Shown: positions 7,533-15,611 of the stretch, one piece after another
Numbering within the stretch: position 1 is the stretch's first letter
Layout: each line of letters opens with the position of its first letter
Made by a program: the position numbers and the translations under genes
Assembly: GCA_965208815.1 (NCBI GenBank)
Contig: OZ242357.1
Coordinates: 124,001-188,000 of the forward strand
Direction: 5' to 3'
DNA length: 64,000 nucleotides
From: Bin55 sp009840545
GTDB taxonomy: Bacteria > Pseudomonadota > Gammaproteobacteria > Pseudomonadales > Azotimanducaceae
The notes under the pieces: generated by a model
What the model saw: the letters and a program-made list of their open reading frames with translations, nothing else
Database searches by the model: none
Told to the model about the DNA's origin: nothing

Positions 7533-8962
7533 GAAGCACGCGGATCCATGTCAGTTGATAGGGGAGGGACCTGCGATTGAAAATCGGTTGCTGCTTCCAT
7601 TGCTCTAGCCATTTGCAAGAGCTTGAGGTCTTGTCGAATGGGGGCGATAACTTGCACGCCAACAGGTAGGGCACCGTGGAATCCTGCAGGAAGTGATAGC
7701 GACGGAAAACCAATCGTAGAGATCAAGCTGCAAGCTTCCATCCATTCGATGTACGTTGACATTTCTTGACCATTGATTTCGCGCACCCAGTCTACTTCGA
7801 TGGGAAATTGCATGACTTGTGTCGAAGGACCCAATAAGACATCGTAGTTTTGAAAGAATGCCATCGCATTTCGGACTAGCTTCGATCTTTCTTCAAATGC
7901 TCGTTCGACATCTTCCAATGAAAGTGCCTTGCCACGATCAATTTCCCATTGAATCGTGTCTTTAAGTTCGTTGTATTCATTCTCAACGGATGGACCAAAT
8001 CGCCTTCTAAATCCAATACTTCGGAGAACTCCAAAGACCTTTCGAGCTCCCTCGAAACTTGGAGTAGCTGATTCAACAACCGCTCCTTCTTGCTCGAGCC
8101 TTGAAGCAAAGGTCAACAGAGTTTCCTTTATCGGACGTTCCACTGGAAGACACCCGAAATCGGTCGTATACGCGACTCGTAATCCTTTCAATTCAGATGG
8201 CTCTATAGCACTGAACTCTGATCCCGATGTCTCGAGCATTCGGAATGCTCGTTCGTCCGGCCCCGCTAGAACAGAGAAAAACAATGCCACATCGTCAATA
8301 GTTCGAGCCATAGGTCCGTGTTGGCTCAAGTCGGTCCAGGAATCTCCATTTGGTCCAGCCGGAACACGACCGGGTGATGGTCGAAAGCCCACAACGTTGC
8401 AAAATGCCGCCGGATTTCGGAGGGACCCTCCAGTATCGCTTCCGTCGGCGAGAGGGACCATTCTTGAGCAAAGCGCAGCTGCCGCACCTCCACTGCTTCC
8501 TCCAACAGTTCTTGAAAGGTCGTAGGGATTCCTAGTAGCACCGAAGACTCGATTGAAAGTGTGTGACCCTGCACCAAATTCGGGTACATTGGTCTTTCCC
8601 ACCATTACTGCACCGGCATCTCTCATACGCGATACGATCCAAGCATCGTTCGGTGGAATGAAGTCCCGATAGGCGGGAAAACCGAAAGTAGTACGTACGC
8701 CTTTCGTAGCAAGTAAGTCTTTGTGTGCGATGGGTAGTCCAAACAAGGGCAATTCCCGATCCGAATTTGCATCGAGTTCACGCGCTTTCTGTATGGCCAA
8801 TTCGAATGTCTGGGTGACTATTGCGTTGATTTTCGGGTTGCATTCCTCAATGCGGGAGACATGAGCTTCCAGCAGTTCCAAACAGGAGATTTCGCCTTCG
8901 CGTAACAATGCAAGCATTTGTCGTGCAGTCAATGAGCAGAGTTCTTGCATATCTCGTGCCAT
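7529..8962 (-). CDS. Amidase (amidase-signature family)
   Basis: 477 residues, usual length. The Ser-cisSer-Lys triad is K81 (AHKDLL), S156 (GGSSGGAAAA) and S180 (DGSDTGGSLRNPA), with the expected 24-residue spacing between the serines. The enzyme hydrolyses an amide bond to acid and ammonia. No gatB or gatC is nearby, so it is not the tRNA-transamidase subunit GatA but a catabolic amidase of unknown substrate. It is followed by the coupled membrane protein and preceded, after a short gap, by the nitroreductase gene on the same strand. Confidence 0.88.
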   Translation of the reverse strand: MARDMQELCSLTARQMLALLREGEISCLELLEAHVSRIEECNPKINAIVTQTFELAIQKARELDANSDRELPLFGLPIAHKDLLATKGVRTTFGFPAYRDFIPPNDAWIVSRMRDAGAVMVGKTNVPEFGAGSHTFNRVFGATRNPYDLSRTVGGSSGGAAAALCSRMVPLADGSDTGGSLRNPAAFCNVVGFRPSPGRVPAGPNGDSWTDLSQHGPMARTIDDVALFFSVLAGPDERAFRMLETSGSEFSAIEPSELKGLRVAYTTDFGCLPVERPIKETLLTFASRLEQEGAVVESATPSFEGARKVFGVLRSIGFRRRFGPSVENEYNELKDTIQWEIDRGKALSLEDVERAFEERSKLVRNAMAFFQNYDVLLGPSTQVMQFPIEVDWVREINGQEMSTYIEWMEACSLISTIGFPSLSLPAGFHGALPVGVQVIAPIRQDLKLLQMARAMEAATDFQSQVPPLSTDMDPRAS

Positions 8963-9009
8963 TGCTCAAATCTGAAAATTGGAAGCACCCGACGCTCGTT
9001 CAGCCTCCG

Positions 9010-9636
9010 CTAACCGTCGTACCTATTCCAAGAGGTGACCGAGTCGATGGGTGGTCGAGCAGCTCGTTTGAAGTGTGTGCCGATCGTCCAAGCAACAGGA
9101 ACCAAAGCGACCTGTGTGACATCCTCAGGAATGTTCAACATCCGAGCGGCCTTTTCAGATGATCCAAGGTGGAGCGTGGTCAGACAAGACCCCAGCCCGC
9201 GAGCTCTCAATGCGAGTTGGAAGTTCCAAACTGCAGGATAAATGGATGCAAACAATCCAGCCCCAATAGCGCCTTTGGGCACAACTCCCTTAATGCATGG
9301 AATGACATGAATGGGCACTTCTTGTAGGTGTTCCATCAAGTAGATCGCCGATTCGAAGACACGTTTAGTCTGACCTTCTTCCGCACGATCAACCGCGCCA
9401 TGTAAGTAAGGATATGCATGCTGTTTGTACATATTGGCGAGCTCATTTCGAATCTTCGGGTCTTCAACAACAATCCATCGCCATGATTGGGAATTCGATC
9501 CTGTCGGTGCTTGGACCGCTAGTTCTAAACACTCTTCCACAACACTTCTAGGCACCTTTCGCGTCAAATCGAGCCTTTTTCTCACCGATCGCGTTGTTCC
9601 AAGCAACTCGTCGCACATCTTCAAATCAAGCTTCAT
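9010..9636 (-). CDS. Nitroreductase-family flavoprotein
   Basis: 208 residues. The N-terminal TRSVRKR (FMN-phosphate binding), APTGSNSQSWRW (typical APS.sNsQPW motif) and LGSCLTTLHL (flavin site) mark the family. The predicted role is FMN-dependent NAD(P)H oxidoreduction of a nitro compound, quinone or similar electron acceptor as a dimer in the cytoplasm. Its ATG overlaps the stop of the upstream 82-residue gene by 4 bp, so the two are coupled. The physiological substrate is unknown. Confidence 0.85.
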   Translation of the reverse strand: MKLDLKMCDELLGTTRSVRKRLDLTRKVPRSVVEECLELAVQAPTGSNSQSWRWIVVEDPKIRNELANMYKQHAYPYLHGAVDRAEEGQTKRVFESAIYLMEHLQEVPIHVIPCIKGVVPKGAIGAGLFASIYPAVWNFQLALRARGLGSCLTTLHLGSSEKAARMLNIPEDVTQVALVPVAWTIGTHFKRAARPPIDSVTSWNRYDG

Positions 9637-9881
9637 AGGGTATCTCCATATTCTTTTAACTCCGCCCGAGTTCGTATCGACGGAGTCAAGCCATCGGTGT
9701 CAAAGAGAAAAACAAGTGCAGTTCGTCTGGAAACGATCTGCTCATCGCAGAAAGCTTCTTTGTACATTCTAGAAGTGATACGTTTTAGATTGACAGCATC
9801 GGCACCCCAAACCTTTTCGATCGCTAGTAGCGCACGAATACCCATACCTTCGGGAGTGCGTTCACTCCACAGCGAAAACAT
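9633..9881 (-). CDS. Short protein of unknown function coupled to the nitroreductase
   Basis: 82 residues from ATG 9881; the frame stays open upstream to 9930, which would allow about 16 more residues from a non-standard start. It is basic and mostly helical, with no signal peptide. It overlaps the nitroreductase start by 4 bp, which supports translation. No family was recognised. It may be the remaining C-terminal part of a longer ancestral protein, since it begins without a clear ribosome binding site. Confidence 0.5.
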   Translation of the reverse strand: MFSLWSERTPEGMGIRALLAIEKVWGADAVNLKRITSRMYKEAFCDEQIVSRRTALVFLFDTDGLTPSIRTRAELKEYGDTL

Positions 9882-9963
9882 AAGCCTAGCAAGTCGTTTT
9901 CGCTTGTCGTAGAAGAAAATTTGCCGGATCTATTCGCCGTCCACCTCGACGTACCACAAGCGA

Positions 9964-11229
9964 TCACTCAGTCTCGAGCACAAACAGTCCATTGTCGATA
10001 TCGCTGACTAAGATCAATCCTGAATCTAGGTACGGATAAACACTCCAGGCACCAATTAGCGCAGAGCTGTCATGATCAGGATAGGTGTCGAATGACGCAA
10101 CTGTTTGTAGGTCTTGTTCCAAGAGATCAGAAAACTCCAATATCTGAAGACCAACACTGTAGTTCGCTTCGAATACTTGATTGCCCAAGACGTACAAGTT
10201 GTGATCTGTAGCCTCTGTGTCATGCTCGAACGCATATACGTAACGCGGAACTTCGAGGTCACTGACATCAAACACGTGAGTTCGTGTGTTGACCCCGTAG
10301 ATGCTTTCGTCGAATTCGTCGCCCAAGAGAAAGTAGCGATGATCCTCCGTTAACCAACCTTGATGAACGATGCCTAGATCAGAATATGTGGCGGTGCTGA
10401 GCGTGCTAGGCGATGATTTGCTGGTGATATCCACTATTTCAAGCTCTTCGTAGTTTGAGCTGAAGCAAATCTCTTTGCCTTGGAAACGTTCATCTGGTCC
10501 GTCGTAAGTTACACACTGCGTGTCGTGAGTATGGCTGGCATCATGGCACCCCATGAACAGTGGATTGGTTGGCATACTCAGATCAATCATGTGCAGTCCG
10601 CCACCGCACGTATCGCTGCCTACCGCATACGCGAAACCTGACGACTCGTTAATCGCCAGATTGTGTGCGTTTCCAAACTCAACGTAAACGTGATCGGCAA
10701 CAAACGTCTGGGACACAGTCTGGTCGCGTAAGCGGGTTAGATCAAAGACTTGCAGTCCATGCGATCCAGCGTTGTCGGCGACGACATACGCATGGTCTTC
10801 GTAAACTTTGATGTCACGCCACGCCGAGCTTTGTGTTTCCGTAGGCAAACGACCCAAGAACACTGGTCCCTCGGGTTCAGAAATGTCGACAAACGCAGTC
10901 CCGTTATCCATGCCCATTAGGGCATATTCACGACCAGTTAGCGAGTCAACCCACCCCCAGAGGTCATTGCCGGAATTGCCTTCCATTGTTTCTAGTGGAA
11001 CTCGACTAAGCAAAGCAATGCCAGCGCAAGCGAAATCTCCTGCGCTTCCGTTGACACAATCATGTGCATCAGTTGTTAATTCCCCGGACGGTTGTGACGG
11101 CGTTGTCACAGCGGGAGGATCGCTTGGAGATAGATTTACAGGTGGGTCTGGGGGTGGGCGATCGCCACCGCCGCAGGCTGTAAGCCCTAGCGTTGCTAAC
11201 AAGCAAACTCCGATTGATCGTTTCTTCAT
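9964..11229 (-). CDS. Choice-of-anchor B family lipoprotein (LVIVD-type beta-propeller)
   Basis: 421 residues. The signal peptide ends in a clear lipobox (LGLTACGGG), so the protein is lipidated and exported. A Pro/Ser-rich linker to about residue 50 follows, then repeated propeller blades of the form (Y/A)xVxxDxxxxxLxVFDxxxLxxP (for example HAYVVADNAGSHGLQVFDL and GLHMIDLSMPTNPLFMG). The HxxxHDTQC stretch and conserved cysteines fit the choice-of-anchor B family. The function of these proteins is unknown; they are thought to be cell-surface. The gene stands alone, with a gene-free region upstream. Confidence 0.85.
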   Translation of the reverse strand: MKKRSIGVCLLATLGLTACGGGDRPPPDPPVNLSPSDPPAVTTPSQPSGELTTDAHDCVNGSAGDFACAGIALLSRVPLETMEGNSGNDLWGWVDSLTGREYALMGMDNGTAFVDISEPEGPVFLGRLPTETQSSAWRDIKVYEDHAYVVADNAGSHGLQVFDLTRLRDQTVSQTFVADHVYVEFGNAHNLAINESSGFAYAVGSDTCGGGLHMIDLSMPTNPLFMGCHDASHTHDTQCVTYDGPDERFQGKEICFSSNYEELEIVDITSKSSPSTLSTATYSDLGIVHQGWLTEDHRYFLLGDEFDESIYGVNTRTHVFDVSDLEVPRYVYAFEHDTEATDHNLYVLGNQVFEANYSVGLQILEFSDLLEQDLQTVASFDTYPDHDSSALIGAWSVYPYLDSGLILVSDIDNGLFVLETE

Positions 11230-11906
11230 ACTCTTTGCTATTCGATTCCAGTCAGTTTGACAACGGTCAAACTACGGTAGTTCGGGAGTCGATGGATATG
11301 CAAACTTGGTGTCCAGGCGACACTCGCCATGAATCAGTCGGTAAATAAGGAAGGCGGTACACGAGAGGATTGTCGCAATAGTGCGGGAGCATACAGACTC
11401 TTGAACCAATTTTTGGAAGTAAAAATCGCAGAGGTTCGCTAGTCATATCGACTTGGTAAGTTGTACTACGGAGAGACTTTTCCTAACGGCAAACGAGAAA
11501 GTTCACACACAGTCAGTGGTCAATTTCAGCCGGCTGTGCGAAACCGAGCTTTTGGCCCACCAATTTGAATCGACACCGTTTGATCAACGCATGTTGCAAA
11601 CACTCATTCTGGGATTTCCTGGGGCTAGTGAGAGAGCGCACAAGAGACTGCTTGATGCCGGTCCAACTCCATTGCACCAAAGCAGGAATAGCCGCTCTCC
11701 AGTAAGCGCGATGTACGCCCATTTGAATTCTAGGTTCAATGAGCAGGTGTGTGGCGTCTCGACCCGATACATGCAAAGGTATTTCAGATAGATTCAAGCC
11801 GTTCGCAAGCCTACCCTGGTTGAGTATCGGGTCTTGTTCAAGCCTTCAGGAGAAAAATTGACACACTTAACTTCAGTTGAGACTCTTTCTTAATGGCTAA
11901 CTTCAT
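11230..11906. other. 677-bp region without a supported gene, left of the IS5 element
   Basis: Open frames of about 90-110 codons exist on both strands between 11453 and 11797. They overlap each other, lack ribosome binding sites and resemble no family I know. I see no tRNA, array or terminator. It probably holds the promoter of the choice-of-anchor B gene near 11230-11290 and otherwise decayed or non-coding DNA. Confidence 0.5.
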
Positions 11907-11934
11907 ACCCTGACGGTAGGGGCACGTCTATTAA
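11907..11934. repeat. Left terminal inverted repeat of the IS5 element
   Basis: Reads ACCCTG, seven mismatched bases, GGGCAC, one variable base, then TCTATTAA. The same frame is found on the complement of 13242-13269. Confidence 0.65.
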
Positions 11935-12030
11935 TTGACGATTTTGTCGATTGTCTGCGGTGTTGCAGCAGGAACGCAACATTTTGGGGCTAACATAGGG
12001 GTTGTTCCAAACTACCGTTGCTTTTCTCGC

Positions 12031-13086
12031 ATGACACGCACCGTTCGACCTTCCGAAGCCGACCTGCTTCCCGACTCGTCCATGTTTGCCTCGCTGGAGC
12101 GTTCGAAGGACACGCATCTGGAGAAGATGGATTGTCTGTTCGACTGGGAGCGGTTCCGGGAAACCCTGGAGAGGGCGTGGCCGTGGACGCGCCACGACGC
12201 GAGGCCGGGTCGTCCCTCGTGGGACGCGGTTTCGATGTTCAAGGTTCTGGTGGTGGGCAAGACCAAGGGCGATCTTTCGGACGAGGCTCTGGAGGATCTG
12301 TGCCGCCATCACGCGCGGGTGGTGCGGTTTCTGGGACTGAGTCCGGGCACGGGTCCGGACGCGAAGACCATCCACAAGTACCGCAAGGCTCTGGAGAGGC
12401 GGGGCGTCATGGACCAGGTGTTCGAGGAGATGGAGGCGATCGCCCGGGAGAAGGGGTTCGCGATGAAGGACGGCTGCATGATCGACGCCAGCGTGGTGGA
12501 GGTTCCGGTGCGGCGACTGAAGAAGGAGGAGCGGGAGACGATCGACGGGGGCGGCAGGCCCCGATGGAAGCCTTCGAAGCGGCGGCAGAAGGACCTCGAC
12601 GCGCAGTGGACGAGGAAGGGCTCGAAGTCGTTCTTCGGCTACAAGCGCCATGTGGTGGTGGACGTGAGGCACAAGCTGATCCGCGCCGGCTCGGTGACTC
12701 CGGCCAACGTGCACGACGTCCAGGAGGCGGCGGGGCTTCTCGACAAGGTGCCGAAGCGGGGTCCGGTGTACGGCGACCGAGGCTACGACTCGCAGGAGCT
12801 GCGCGAAGGCATCCAGGGACGGTACCGCGTGCCGTGCCTCGCGTTCCGCGCTCCCAGAAAGGAGCGGGAGCCGTTGAGACAGGCTCGCGAGGAGGCCAAC
12901 AAGTCGATCGCCAGGACCCGGGCTCGGGTGGAGCATGTCTTCGGATCGATCCGCAACGACATGAAAGTTGACAAGCACCGCGGCGTGGGTCTGAAGCGGG
13001 CCCGCTCGGAACTCCTCTTGGAGCACGTCGTGTACAACATGAGACGTCTGGTCCATCTGGTGGAGGTCGAAAGCGCTCCTGGGTAG
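12031..13086 (+). CDS. IS5-family DDE transposase
   Basis: 351 residues from the ATG at 12031; an upstream TTG in frame (11935) would add 32 residues lying in the terminal repeat and is unlikely. DDE residues are D152 (MIDASVVEVP), D249 (YGDRGYDS) and E301 (ARVEHVFG). The N-terminal DUF772-like part (FDWERFRETLE, then PSWDAVSMFKVLVV) is typical of IS5 transposases, as is the FFGYKRHVVVD stretch. It appears full length, so the element may be active. Confidence 0.9.
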   Translation: MTRTVRPSEADLLPDSSMFASLERSKDTHLEKMDCLFDWERFRETLERAWPWTRHDARPGRPSWDAVSMFKVLVVGKTKGDLSDEALEDLCRHHARVVRFLGLSPGTGPDAKTIHKYRKALERRGVMDQVFEEMEAIAREKGFAMKDGCMIDASVVEVPVRRLKKEERETIDGGGRPRWKPSKRRQKDLDAQWTRKGSKSFFGYKRHVVVDVRHKLIRAGSVTPANVHDVQEAAGLLDKVPKRGPVYGDRGYDSQELREGIQGRYRVPCLAFRAPRKEREPLRQAREEANKSIARTRARVEHVFGSIRNDMKVDKHRGVGLKRARSELLLEHVVYNMRRLVHLVEVESAPG

Positions 13087-13126
13087 CGTCGGTGCCTCAG
13101 TGCGCCCGAAATCCGACACCGGACCG

Positions 13127-13148
13127 AAAAAGCAGGCTTGAAGCCTGC
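13127..13148 (-). terminator. Rho-independent terminator on the minus strand inside the IS5 element
   Basis: GCAGGCTT-G-AAGCCTGC is a perfect 8-bp stem. Read on the minus strand it is followed directly by TTTTTC, the classic terminator layout. It lies 3' of the transposase and would stop transcription entering the element from the right flank. Confidence 0.5.
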
Positions 13149-13241
13149 ACAGGGGACGCGCAACTTGGCCAAATCAAACGAATATCGAAGATTCCGGCGA
13201 TTCTCTCCCCTAAACGACTACTCGCCAGTCCGAAAAACGCT

Positions 13242-13269
13242 TTAATAGAGGTGCCCGTAGGTACAGGGT
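13242..13269. repeat. Right terminal inverted repeat of the IS5 element
   Basis: The complement pairs with 11907-11934 over ACCCTG, GGGCAC and TCTATTAA, with the central seven bases mismatched. Confidence 0.65.
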
Positions 13270-13421
13270 GCGACATGAAGGCGGAGAGACTTCGAAACTC
13301 AGACTTTCACACTCAATATACTTCATCGACAGTCTCATGAAAACTAACAGATTTTTGTTACTATTTGATAAGAAGCGGGACTTAGAATCAAATGACATCT
13401 TTATTGGATGCCATCGATAGT

Positions 13422-13451
13422 TTGAATCTATGTTTCGTGCTCCAATATGTT
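13422..13451 (+). promoter_or_regulatory. Candidate sigma-70 promoter of the winged-helix gene
   Basis: TTGAAT (13422-13427) and TATGTT (13446-13451) are separated by 18 bp, just upstream of AAGGA and the ATG at 13474. An inverted repeat ATTTGAT (13363-13369) / ATCAAAT (13387-13393) lies further upstream and could be an operator. Confidence 0.35.
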
Positions 13452-13473
13452 ATCTTGATTAAGGAAATCACCC

Positions 13474-13830
13474 ATGGAAGACTTCTCTGAGTACATTGCC
13501 CGCGACCGAATGCGCATTAGCGAGAAGAAACGAGATATCGAGAGACAAATCGCAGCGCTCCGAGCACAAGATGCTGAACTGGACCGTGAATTGGCTGCAT
13601 TCAAAGCTTATGAAGCTGCTCGGCATGGAAGAGGAAGAGTTGGTGCTGCTAGGCGTGAAGGCGTAATCGACGCGATTCGCGCGACTCCTGGAATCCGTCG
13701 TGCTGGAATCTGCGATCGTATGGGAGTTACGACGGATAGCGAAAAACAAGCCATAAGTAGTACATTGTCTGCGTTACTCAAAGAAGGCGTTATTCGCCGA
13801 CACGGCTCTCGAGATTATCACTTGACCTGA
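13474..13830 (+). CDS. Small coiled-coil plus winged-helix DNA-binding protein
   Basis: 118 residues. Residues about 10-50 form a charged coiled coil (ERQIAALRAQDAELDRELAA). Residues about 60-118 look like a winged helix (REGVIDAIRATPGIRRAGIC, then ISSTLSALLKEGVIRRHGSRDY). The shape fits a small dimeric transcription regulator. AAGGA lies nine bases before the ATG. It stands alone between two insertion sequences, so it may be carried with mobile DNA, although its base composition resembles the host. A weak stem (13848-13866, CAATCGA/TCGATTG) follows the gene. Confidence 0.7.
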   Translation: MEDFSEYIARDRMRISEKKRDIERQIAALRAQDAELDRELAAFKAYEAARHGRGRVGAARREGVIDAIRATPGIRRAGICDRMGVTTDSEKQAISSTLSALLKEGVIRRHGSRDYHLT

Positions 13831-14091
13831 CTTGCCTTGATTAGGTTCAATCGATTGACTCGATTGTCTCTTCTACAAGAACGAAAAGTACACGGTAGCA
13901 AAGTACCACTAGTTTGATCCTCGTGGATCTTGTATTTCCTACATCCACTGAGACGACCTGAATTCGTATCGGGTTATGTAGTCGAAATTGGCAAGTTCGC
14001 CCGCAATAGTTTGCCTAATTTAGACGAGACTAACGTGGGTGGAGTTGCGACGAGTTAGAGGACAATGCACAATGACCCAAGGAGGACCTAC

Positions 14092-14379
14092 ATGGGCAGA
14101 AAGCATTATCCGAAGGAATACCGTGATCGTCTGATCGCGCTGGCGCGATCCGGCCGCAGCGTTTCCTCGCTGGCGGAGGAGTTCGAGCCGACGTCGCAGA
14201 CGATACGCAACTGGCTCGACCGGGCGGACGGACCCGGCGAGCAGGACGACTCGAAGGAGGTTCGGCGGCTGCGCCGCGAGCTGTCCCGCATCAAGGAGGA
14301 GCGGGACATTTTGGCAAAGGCCACGGCCTGGTTCGCCAAGGAGACCGCGAGGACCCCAAGCCGGTCTTCGAGTTCATGA
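14092..14379 (+). CDS. IS3-family transposase OrfA
   Basis: 95 residues from the ATG at 14092, preceded by a near-perfect AAGGAGG (14079-14085). Residues 1-50 form the helix-turn-helix that binds the element ends (KHYPKEYRDRLIALARSGRS, then EFEPTSQTIRNWL). Residues about 60-85 form the leucine-zipper-like coil (EVRRLRRELSRIKEERDILAKA) with the family's WFAKE ending. The stop overlaps the orfB ATG (ATGA at 14376). As in other IS3 elements, a -1 frameshift near the end of orfA is expected to produce the fused OrfAB transposase; the orfB frame is open upstream of its ATG with family-like residues DPKPVFEF. Confidence 0.9.
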   Translation: MGRKHYPKEYRDRLIALARSGRSVSSLAEEFEPTSQTIRNWLDRADGPGEQDDSKEVRRLRRELSRIKEERDILAKATAWFAKETARTPSRSSSS

Positions 14380-15233
14380 AGGCGCACCGGGCCGAGTTCA
14401 GCATCGCCGCGATGTGTCGCGTGCTGCGAGTCTCCCGCAGCGGATACTATGCGTGGCTGAAGCGACCCCCGTCGCGATGGGAGGCGGCGGATCGGGAGCT
14501 GCTGGAGCACATTCGCCGGATCCACGCCGAGTCCCGCGGCATCTACGGCGCGCCCCGCATCCAGGCGGCGCTTCGCGAGCTGGGGGTTCGGGCGAGCCGT
14601 CGAAGGATCGGTCGCCTGATGAAGGCGGACGGCCTTCGAGGCGTCTGCCGACGTCGTCGCCGGGTCACCACGCGATCGGACGGATCCGAGGTGGCCGCCG
14701 ATCTGGTCCGGCGCCAGTTCGAGGCCGAGCGTCCGAACGAGCTCTGGGTGGCGGACGCGACCTACGTTCCGACGATGGAGGGGACGCTGTATCTGGCCGC
14801 GGTGCAGGACGTGTTCTCGCGCCGCATCGTGGGCTGGTCCATGGCTTCGCGCCAGAAGGAGGGTCTGATGATCCGCGCCCTCGAGATGGCCGTCGAGCGA
14901 CGCCGACCACGGAGCGGGGTGACGCATCATTCCGATCACGGATCGCAGTACACGTCCGGAAACTTCAGGAAAGTGTGCGAGGACGCCGACGTCACGATCT
15001 CGATGGGCTCGGTGGGCGACTGCTACGACAACGCGATGGCGGAGAGCTTCTTCGCCACTCTGGAGACCGAGCTGATCGATCGGCAGCCTGGAAGTCGCTT
15101 TGCGGATCGAGCGCAGGCGAAGTCGATGATTTTCGACTATCTCGAGGGGTTCTACAACACGCGGAGACTGCATTCCGCTCTGGGATACCTGTCTCCCGTG
15201 GAGTTCGAGCGACGACACGAGAGAGCGAAATGA
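14376..15233 (+). CDS. IS3-family transposase OrfB (rve integrase core)
   Basis: 285 residues. The N-terminal HTH_21-like part (AHRAEFSIAAMCRVLRVSRS, then GYYAW) is followed by the integrase core with D127 (WVADATYV), D187 (HHSDHGSQY) and E223 (NAMAESFF). The ending GFYNTRRLHSALGYLSPVEFE is diagnostic for the family. No stop or frameshift breaks the core, so the element may be active if the OrfAB fusion is made. Confidence 0.92.
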   Translation: MKAHRAEFSIAAMCRVLRVSRSGYYAWLKRPPSRWEAADRELLEHIRRIHAESRGIYGAPRIQAALRELGVRASRRRIGRLMKADGLRGVCRRRRRVTTRSDGSEVAADLVRRQFEAERPNELWVADATYVPTMEGTLYLAAVQDVFSRRIVGWSMASRQKEGLMIRALEMAVERRRPRSGVTHHSDHGSQYTSGNFRKVCEDADVTISMGSVGDCYDNAMAESFFATLETELIDRQPGSRFADRAQAKSMIFDYLEGFYNTRRLHSALGYLSPVEFERRHERAK

Positions 15234-15275
15234 TCGAGACGCAAATTGAAAAATGCAAAATTTTCAAAAAAAAGC

Positions 15276-15328
15276 GGCCTGTGGAAATGTGGATAACTCT
15301 GGCGAGTTACCCACATTCCCACGAGGCC
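15276..15328. repeat. Long imperfect inverted repeat at the IS3 right end with a perfect DnaA box
   Basis: Arms 15276-15299 and 15304-15328 pair over 24-25 bases with one bulge and two mismatches around the loop TGGC. The left arm holds TGTGGATAA (15288-15296), the exact complement of the DnaA box TTATCCACA. The right arm holds TTACCCACA (15307-15315), one base from the same box. The repeat spans the likely right border of the IS3 element. Confidence 0.7.
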
Positions 15329-15611
15329 CAACAACAACAATTTTTCTTTTGTCTTCTAACATGTGGCAGGTTCAGGGACACTTGTTTTCGCAATAAATTC
15401 TTTGTGATAAATTGCACTATATTGGCTCGTAGAGCAATGTTCCTGAAACTGGAACTTAAGCCTCAAGATTGACTTTTTTGGTCTCTCTTCTTTCGTTTCT
15501 TTGGACGAGTTCTGCCGTTTGTTCCTCTAACAATCTTTCCTCTACGTGTTCGGATGTCTCCTTTACCCAAATCGAGCTCCTGTCAACTAAATTACTGCTT
15601 GACAAATCGTA
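15329..15611. other. Gene-free stretch between IS3 and the metallo-beta-lactamase-fold gene
   Basis: AT-rich with pyrimidine runs on the plus strand (15473-15545). I see no coding frame, tRNA or clear terminator. Confidence 0.5.

Larger units (their letters stand above)
11907..13269 (+). mobile_element. IS5-family insertion sequence, about 1363 bp
   Basis: It contains one intact transposase between imperfect 28-bp inverted repeats (11907-11934 and 13242-13269). The arms share ACCCTG at the outer end, GGGCAC in the middle and TCTATTAA at the inner end, with mismatches between. No clear target duplication is visible, so the outermost base is uncertain. The coding part is GC-rich compared with host genes. 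Confidence 0.75.
14036..15313 (+). mobile_element. IS3-family insertion sequence, about 1.28 kb (right border uncertain)
   Basis: It contains overlapping orfA and orfB. The left end can be placed at TGGGT (14036) and the right end at ACCCA (15313), which fits the TG...CA ends of the family. The ends share GTGGGT, GAGTTA, ACA and CACA in the same order with differing spacers. No target duplication is clear, and an alternative right border at about 15330 is possible. The GC content is well above the host genes. Confidence 0.65.

Noticed and set aside
11453..11797. Overlapping open frames on both strands, considered as a small gene or transposase remnant
   Set aside because: No ribosome binding site, no family resemblance, and neither strand is favoured.
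11890..13119. 409-codon minus-strand frame over the IS5 transposase
   Set aside because: Shadow of the GC-rich transposase; composition not protein-like.
14106..15218. 370-codon minus-strand frame over the IS3 genes
   Set aside because: Antisense shadow of orfA/orfB; no family similarity.
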